Assembly (NCBI GenBank): GCA_048393055.1
Contig: DBFJJS010000009.1
Span: 1-29,066 of the forward strand
From: Faeciplasma sp048393055
GTDB taxonomy: Bacteria; Bacillota; Clostridia; Oscillospirales; Ruminococcaceae
Length of the DNA stretch: 29,066 nt
Direction: 5' to 3'
Shown: in pieces, positions 23,978 to 29,066 of the stretch
Layout: every line of letters starts with the position of its first letter
Position numbering within the stretch: position 1 is the stretch's first letter
The notes under the pieces: generated by a model
Told to the model about the DNA's origin: nothing
The model's database searches: none
What the model saw: only the letters and a program-made list of their open reading frames with translations
Program-made: the position numbers and the translations under genes

Positions 23978-25584
23978 ATGAAGATCAGAAAATGTATTTC
24001 CGCCTTGCTGGCAATCGCATTTGCCATTACAGTATTTCCGGCTGCCGTTTTCGCCGTCGGAGCGACTGAAACCGTTACTATAGACAACGGCATAGGCATA
24101 ACTGCGGAAACTACTGACAGCGATATCGCTGCAAGCTGGGGAGAAGGCGTGGCTACTGTCACGGCAAACTCCGACGGCACGTATACCGTCCGGCTTCTAA
24201 AAAACATCATTCTTCGGGATGGCGCGGTTACTCCGATAACATTCGGAAACTACAGCGACGGAGCAGAACAGCCGATGATGATACTCGACCTGAACGGCTG
24301 CACGGTAACGGGAAAAACAATAATTATAAGCAATTACGGTAACCTTACGATTACAGACTCCGTCGGCGGAGGAAGAGTGACCTACAATAACCCGAGCGGT
24401 TATCTGGTCGCGGTTCAAAACGCCGGATACAACATGATAATTAACAGCGGCGAATTTGAGTGCATAGGAGCGGGCTCTGTTTCGTACAGCTCTGCAATAA
24501 GCTCCACCGCCACCTCAAATACCGTTATAAACGGCGGAACGTTTATATGCGAAAATTCCGGCGCAATAGCAGCATACGGCAGCATTACCGTAAACGGCGG
24601 CACCTTTAACGCGCATACGGCGTTGTCGCAAAGCAGCACTCAAGCGACGCTTCCGCCGTCAGCAGCATTGCCTTTCCGAGCGGCTCGACCGCTGTTGTAA
24701 ACGCCGACTCCATGGCGTTTGTCGTTTTAACGGGGGGAAGCACTCCCGAGGGCGTAATTACCGTTAGCGCGGGGGCGTTTAACGCACCGCAGGTCGTAGG
24801 AAAAACAGGAAGCGGAGACGTTACCGACAATGTATTCATTTCTGGCGGAACGTTTACAGCCGACCCAACCGAATTTGTATCGGAAAATTCTCCTTTAGCA
24901 AAGATAACGAAATCTGGAGTAGCTACATACGCAATAGGCGGCGATATTTCAGGCGCAGCAACGGGAACGGTACCCGGCGACACGGTTGAAGTTCTTTCAG
25001 GAAGCATTGCGCTTCAAGGACTTGCCCACGGAGTAACTGTAACCAACTCCGGAACAGGAAATGTCAGCGCAAACGGAACGCCTGTCGGCTCCACCTCCAT
25101 TGAAGTTCATAATCTCACCCACTATGAAGCGGTGCTGCCTACGCATCTTACAACTGGAAACATAGAATACTGGTACTGCGGCGACTGCGGCAAGTACTTT
25201 AGCGACGCCGGAATTACCGAAATACCACAGAAGCAGACGATAACCGATAAAACTCCTGAACATGCAGCCGACGGCACAGGATATCACTACGATTCCAACG
25301 GGCACTGGTTAACATGCGCCTGCGGTTCGCAGTTTGATTATGCAGCCCATAATCTTGTATTCGTCGTAGACGTATACGCGACCGACAGCTTCAACGGCTA
25401 CGGCCACTATGAGTGCACGGATTGCGATTATGAGTCCGGCAGGGTGACAACATACCCCGCACAGACAGAACCCGATACTCCCTCTGACCCCGACGACACG
25501 GTAATAGTTGATGAGGAAGAAATCGAAATAGAAGACCCGATAGAGGGAGGCTTCGCTCAAACCGAGCTGGTAGTGCTGAGGTAA
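23978..25584 (+). pseudogene. Secreted beta-helix surface protein, frameshifted
   Basis: Two frames together encode one protein of about 534 residues. Part one starts at 23978 (AAAGGAG 7 bases upstream) with a signal peptide ending AAVFA. It continues with beta-solenoid repeats (NLTITDS, MIINSGEF, VINGGTF, ITVNGGTF) and runs into a stop at 24698-24700. Part two, one base out of register, continues the same repeats (VFISGGTF). It then has Cys/Trp/His-containing modules (YWYCGDCGKYF, HWLTCACGSQF, YECTDCDYES) and ends in the acidic signature PSDPDDTVIVDEEEIEIED. The break lies between 24610 and 24697, most plausibly near 24611, where one base seems to be missing. It could be a mutation, a phase-off state or an assembly error. 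No membrane anchor is present at the C-terminus. Confidence 0.8.
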
Positions 25585-25614
25585 CCGGTGCTTTAATTTA
25601 TATATATACGCACT

Positions 25615-25645
25615 AAAGCGGAGGGTATATCCCCTCCGCTTTTTA
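25615..25645 (+). terminator. Terminator of first surface-protein gene
   Basis: Eleven-base arms, AAAGCGGAGGG (25615-25625) and CCCTCCGCTTT (25632-25642), with a 6-base loop and a short T tract. It separates the two surface-protein genes into independent transcripts. Confidence 0.92.
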
Positions 25646-25739
25646 TTTCCGCGATATGCTAATTCAAAGAGCTTTCGTCAAAAAGTACGCAGTATTAAAA
25701 AATTTTTGACGCCATTCTGAGGTATAAGCGAAAATTTTG

Positions 25740-25768
25740 TTGCAATGCGCAGAAAAATGTGATATACT
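25740..25768 (+). promoter_or_regulatory. Promoter of second surface-protein gene
   Basis: TTGCAA (25740-25745), a 17-base spacer and TATACT (25763-25768), with TGA just before the -10 (extended -10). Transcription should start near 25775, giving a leader of about 220 bases. Confidence 0.8.
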
Positions 25769-25815
25769 GAAGCCGCACTTATTTTAACAATATCGCGGAA
25801 AGGAGCTTGGCAATA

Positions 25816-25866
25816 ATGGCGGCTTTAGGCATAATGTCAGCAAGCAAGCAAGCAAGCGTAGCCTGA
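25816..25866 (+). CDS. Possible 16-residue leader peptide with tetranucleotide repeat
   Basis: A tiny ORF, MAALGIMSASKQASVA, starts 10 bases after a good AAAGGAG (25799-25805) and lies within the leader of the large surface-protein gene. Its second half is encoded by 4.5 copies of GCAA (25840-25857). A change in copy number would alter its reading frame and length. It may be a leader peptide, a phase-variable switch or a chance ORF. Nothing beyond the ribosome binding site and position supports translation. Confidence 0.3.
   Translation: MAALGIMSASKQASVA
25840..25857 (+). repeat. GCAA tetranucleotide repeat (4.5 copies)
   Basis: Eighteen bases of perfect GCAA repeat inside the short ORF in the leader of the second surface-protein gene. 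Repeats of this kind can change length by slippage, though 4.5 copies is at the low end. Confidence 0.85.
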
Positions 25867-25933
25867 TTCGTTTTAATTGTCAAGCAGAAAATTGTACAAA
25901 TTTTAAAGGCGTACTTTGTCTATTTGTACGATA

Positions 25934-25962
25934 GGCATAGTATGCCTTTTTGTGTTACTCAT
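25934..25962 (+). repeat. Leader hairpin element, copy 2
   Basis: GGCAT (25934-25938), AGT, ATGCC (25942-25946), extended by one A-T pair, then TTTTTGTGTTACTCAT. It lies 35 bases before the gene start and parallels the element at 23859-23884. A CGTAC/GTACG inverted repeat (25910-25914 and 25926-25930) stands just upstream. Confidence 0.45.
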
Positions 25963-25997
25963 CAAGACAAAATAAATTGAAAGGACTGACAAGAGAT

Positions 25998-28817
25998 ATG
26001 AGAAAAACAAAAAAGCTATTTGCATGGCTGGTGGCCGGCGTAATGGCTGTTTCTTTGTTGCCTGGAACAGCACTGGCAGCAGAAGATACCCAAAACAGTG
26101 GAAATGTTATGGGCATTTGTACCTGCGAGGTTCTTTGTACTGACGACAACGTAAACACTGAATGCCCTGTCTGCGGAACAGAAGGAGCAAACCTGGAATT
26201 GTGCAAAGGCTTGGGCGGGGATAAAGACATAGAGCAGAACAATATTTCAACCATGTTGCCCGACAGCGGTAGCGTAGTAGCAAAGGTCGGAATCAATGAA
26301 TTTTCGTCCCTTGCAGACGCCGTGAACGCTATTACAACTGCAGACAATAAAACTGGGACAGTGGAGATCATTGAAGATATTGAACTGAGTGAGCATATTA
26401 TAATTCCCAATGGGGTAAATATTACATTTGTAGACGACGGCGTCCCGCATACGATTACCATGGCGTCCAGTTCGGATGATCAACGCAGTACGGCGGCTTT
26501 TGTGGTCGAAAAGGGAGGCTCTCTCACCATTGACGGCGCGAACCTTACTTTCACACGGCAAGCATATAGCGGAAGTATAACCGGTATGATTTCTTGCCAT
26601 GGTCAGCTTATTCTGGAAAGCGGCACTTTTGATTTTAATGGCCAGAATCTCGTCTGGGGCACAAATACGAACAGTGCAAGCGCAATCATTCATGTGTGGG
26701 GCTCTGACGCAGTGTTCATTATGAACGGCGGTATAATCCAAAACGCTTCCTTAAGCACGAATACAGGAGGCGTTCAAGTTAGCAGCAACGCAAGGTTTAT
26801 TTTGAATAACGGAATAATCCAGAATATAACAGGAGGAGGCAGCGCCAGAAGTGGAGCAGTGCTTGTTTATGCTCCTGATACCAGTTATTATTTAGGAAAA
26901 GGAACTGCCTATTTTGAGATGAACGGCGGTACGATACAAAATAATACCGGATACCGCGGTGCGGGAGTGCATGTTGTCGGACAGTCTTATAATTATCGCG
27001 CCACAGTGATCATGAACGGCGGCACAATCCAGGAAAACAGCTGTAGCAGCGTCACGTCACAGTTGGCGGGCGGTGCCGGCATTTATATTGAGGGCAACGC
27101 CGAGGTCACCATGTATGGTGGAAATATTTTAGGTAATACGTCCATCGGCGGCGTAGGCGGCGGCGTATGTACAATAGACGGCTACACCACTAACTTTCCA
27201 GATCCAAGCGCTCCCGGCGCTTGGCCAATAGAAACGTACAGTCAGTACTATCCCGCCGCGTTCACAATGCTCGGAGGAACTATCAGCGGAAATAAAGCGA
27301 CAGCAAGCGGTGAGACGGGAACTGTTCAGGGAGACGGAGGCTGTGGTGGCGGCGTCTACTGCGCTTCCAACGAAGTGACTCTCAGGGGCGGACGCATTGA
27401 AGGTAATCAGGCAGACAGCCAGGGCGGCGGCGTTTATATTGGCTCTATTCCATATGAGCTTACAATCTACAACGCAGTAGTGAAAGGAAATACCGCCAGC
27501 ATACTTGGCGGCGGTATATGGGCATGTCCTACTGGAGATACCGAGGTATTTGTCACTAACGGTGTGGGTGTCTTCGGAAACAGCTCCTACGGCGCGGGCG
27601 ATGACGTAGCGTCTGTCAAATCCCCAGAAGGCGGATATGTACTAACGCTTTCCAACCGTATTTTAGGCGGCGGACAGGTACAGTGGTACGCAGACGGAGG
27701 TCTTGCTGATGATGGCAGCGTATTGGGAAATCCTGACGATTCGCCACGTTATGATCCGGAAGGAGACGCTCAGCCTTTCGTCCAGATTGAAAACAGTTCA
27801 GAGCCGTATGCCTTAAAGGCTGTTGTTTCTGAAGCGGCGCAGGCGCTTGCTGAAAGCAATGCTGAACTTTTTATCTGTAACAACAGCGCTGCCAGAGGCG
27901 GAGGTATAGGCACAAACGGCAGCATTGTTATGGGAGAAAGAGACAATGAATATACCCTAAGAGCTACAAAGGACTGGGCAGACGCAGATGAAAGCTTGAA
28001 GACTAACGTTACCGTTTATTTAAAGGTAGGGAATACCGTTCTTGACGCTGTGACACTAAGCGCAGAAAACGGTTGGACTGCTGACTTTACCCAGCTCCAA
28101 GATCCTGCAACACTTTCTGATGGGCTTTTTTATGGAGTTGTTGAAAATCCGATACCAGAGCATTTTGAGCCTGCTTATTCCGAAGCAATAATCGATGCCA
28201 CAGCTCATTTGATTACTATTACAGTCACAAATTCTCGCCAGGCAACCGGCGGACTTACAGTCTCCAAGACTGTATCAGGCAGCGCAGCAGATGAAACAAA
28301 GGAATTTGATTTTACTATTACGCTGGATGATACGTCTATTTCAGGCGTGTATGGTGATATGGAATTCGAAAACGGAATAGCAAAATTTACTCTAAAACAC
28401 GGTGAAATGATAACGGCTTCCGATCTTCCGGCGGGCGTCGGCTACACAGTGACCGAAAGTGGCAATCAAGGTTACACGACAACTTCCACCGGAGAGAGTG
28501 GAATCATTATGTCCGGACAGAACTCAGAAGTTATATTTTATAATCATCGTGACAACAGTATAGAAACTGATCCTGACCGACCAACAGAACCGACACCTCC
28601 CCCTCTAATTCCCTCCGACCCTGATGACGTTATAATTGTTGATGAAGAGGAAATAGAAATCGAGGATTCGGAAGAAAGTGTAATCAGCGTTACGGAAGCC
28701 GAAAATATTTTATACGACGGCATGAGCGGTACTGGAACCGCAGTAGTTATAGCGGTTATATTGACTGCTTCCGCAACGGTTGCCGCAATTATGCTAAAAA
28801 AGAAAGTAAATAAATAA
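25998..28817 (+). CDS. Large surface protein: beta-helix, Cna-B-type domains, C-terminal anchor
   Basis: A 939-residue protein. The signal peptide (MRKTKKLFAWLVAGV...ALA) is followed by a small cysteine cluster (CTCEVLC...CPVC). A right-handed beta-helix (about 230-635) is built of repeats such as FEMNGGTIQNNTG and VIMNGGTIQENS. Two Ig-like domains follow: a Cna-B-type (about 650-750, LRATKDWADAD) and a second (about 755-850, LTVSKTVSGSAADETKEFDF). A proline-rich linker carries the acidic signature PSDPDDVIIVDEEEIEIED, and the end is a hydrophobic helix (about 912-934) plus KKKVNK. The tail has the shape of a sortase signal but no LPXTG; GMSGTGTA stands in that place. It is probably an adhesin or wall protein. 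The start at 25998 is chosen because the signal peptide begins there. Confidence 0.85.
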   Translation: MRKTKKLFAWLVAGVMAVSLLPGTALAAEDTQNSGNVMGICTCEVLCTDDNVNTECPVCGTEGANLELCKGLGGDKDIEQNNISTMLPDSGSVVAKVGINEFSSLADAVNAITTADNKTGTVEIIEDIELSEHIIIPNGVNITFVDDGVPHTITMASSSDDQRSTAAFVVEKGGSLTIDGANLTFTRQAYSGSITGMISCHGQLILESGTFDFNGQNLVWGTNTNSASAIIHVWGSDAVFIMNGGIIQNASLSTNTGGVQVSSNARFILNNGIIQNITGGGSARSGAVLVYAPDTSYYLGKGTAYFEMNGGTIQNNTGYRGAGVHVVGQSYNYRATVIMNGGTIQENSCSSVTSQLAGGAGIYIEGNAEVTMYGGNILGNTSIGGVGGGVCTIDGYTTNFPDPSAPGAWPIETYSQYYPAAFTMLGGTISGNKATASGETGTVQGDGGCGGGVYCASNEVTLRGGRIEGNQADSQGGGVYIGSIPYELTIYNAVVKGNTASILGGGIWACPTGDTEVFVTNGVGVFGNSSYGAGDDVASVKSPEGGYVLTLSNRILGGGQVQWYADGGLADDGSVLGNPDDSPRYDPEGDAQPFVQIENSSEPYALKAVVSEAAQALAESNAELFICNNSAARGGGIGTNGSIVMGERDNEYTLRATKDWADADESLKTNVTVYLKVGNTVLDAVTLSAENGWTADFTQLQDPATLSDGLFYGVVENPIPEHFEPAYSEAIIDATAHLITITVTNSRQATGGLTVSKTVSGSAADETKEFDFTITLDDTSISGVYGDMEFENGIAKFTLKHGEMITASDLPAGVGYTVTESGNQGYTTTSTGESGIIMSGQNSEVIFYNHRDNSIETDPDRPTEPTPPPLIPSDPDDVIIVDEEEIEIEDSEESVISVTEAENILYDGMSGTGTAVVIAVILTASATVAAIMLKKKVNK

Positions 28818-28835
28818 TTTGAACGCATTTTATAA

Positions 28836-28871
28836 AAAATCACCCTGAACATAAAAGTTCAGGGTGATTTT
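28836..28871. terminator. Bidirectional terminator between surface gene and spo0A
   Basis: Fifteen-base perfect arms (28836-28850 and 28857-28871; core TCACCCTGAAC with GTTCAGGGTGA), a 6-base loop and A/T tracts on both sides. It lies 19 bases after the surface-protein stop and about 75 bases after the spo0A stop. Confidence 0.93.
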
Positions 28872-28945
28872 ATGTTATCGGACATTGTTATATATATTTA
28901 ACCTTATGGATAGCCGCAAGACAACCAAAAACGCGAGAAAATTTC

Positions 28946-29066
28946 TCACCCCCACAAGCTATTGTAAGGAGCCTTAAGCCTGGAAGCGATAAGTGAGATA
29001 AATTCGGCGTTGGTAGGCTTACCCTTCTTGTCGCTCACAGTGTGACCGAACAGTTCGTTTATAAAT
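28946..29066 (-). CDS. spo0A: Sporulation regulator Spo0A, C-terminal end (partial)
   Basis: The last 39 residues and stop codon of a gene that continues beyond the right edge. The segment reads FINELFGHTVSDKKGKPTNA, then EFISLIASRLKAPYNSLWG. It matches the end of the Spo0A DNA-binding domain, where LFGYTVS, KxKPTNSEFIA and a final helix are characteristic. Spo0A is the response regulator that starts endospore formation. It is incomplete only because the window ends. Presence of this gene supports a spore-forming Clostridia host. Confidence 0.88.
   Translation of the reverse strand, partial: FINELFGHTVSDKKGKPTNAEFISLIASRLKAPYNSLWG

Noticed and set aside
24610..24697. Programmed -1 ribosomal frameshift in the first surface-protein gene
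   Set aside because: No X-XXY-YYZ slippery heptamer or strong downstream stem was found in the overlap; a one-base deletion is the simpler explanation.
26690..27540. Tandem DNA repeats or CRISPR-like array in the NGGTI-rich region
   Set aside because: The repeats are protein beta-helix turns that vary in spacing and sequence; there are no regular direct repeats with spacers.

Overview
The window looks like chromosomal DNA from an anaerobic, endospore-forming member of the Clostridia, probably an Oscillospiraceae/Ruminococcaceae-type gut lineage. This is inferred from a Spo0A C-terminus at the right edge, an alanine T-box leader, an RNase M5-like protein next to holA, PadR/DUF1700/DUF4097 and DUF4349 envelope genes, rubredoxin and ferredoxin proteins, Cna-B-type surface proteins and strong SigA-type promoters. 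No species is assigned.

Layout. 1-140: a consensus promoter on the minus strand drives a purine-rich, apparently non-coding leader off the left edge. 275-4521 (minus): holA, an RNase M5-like Toprim protein, an MBOAT acyltransferase and a DHHW partner protein, closely packed. 4714-5887 (plus): a double-rubredoxin protein and a dicluster ferredoxin, divergent from holA. 5978-9891 (minus): a consensus promoter and alanine T-box, then alaS, a HIT protein and a phosphoribosyltransferase. 9892-12435 (minus): two paralogous secreted lipoprotein esterases, one with an added Thr-rich stalk and SH3 domain. 12508-14539 (minus): padR, DUF1700 and DUF4097 genes with overlapping frames and a palindrome around the promoter. 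14546-22265 (minus): rpoB-rpoC with its own promoter and terminator and no ribosomal protein genes in front. 22299-28871 (plus): a DUF4349 lipoprotein and two large secreted or surface proteins. 28946-29066 (minus): the 3' end of spo0A.

Most of the window is core metabolism and information processing. The accessory part is 23461-28871. Its two surface-protein genes share a nearly identical acidic signature near the C-terminus (17 of 19 residues) and a similar small hairpin followed by T-rich sequence in their leaders. The first gene carries a one-base frameshift. The second is preceded by an extended -10 promoter and a tiny ORF containing a GCAA tetranucleotide repeat. This is the most promising stretch for something undescribed.

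All calls come from reading the sequence. No database search was possible, and family names rest on recognised motifs.
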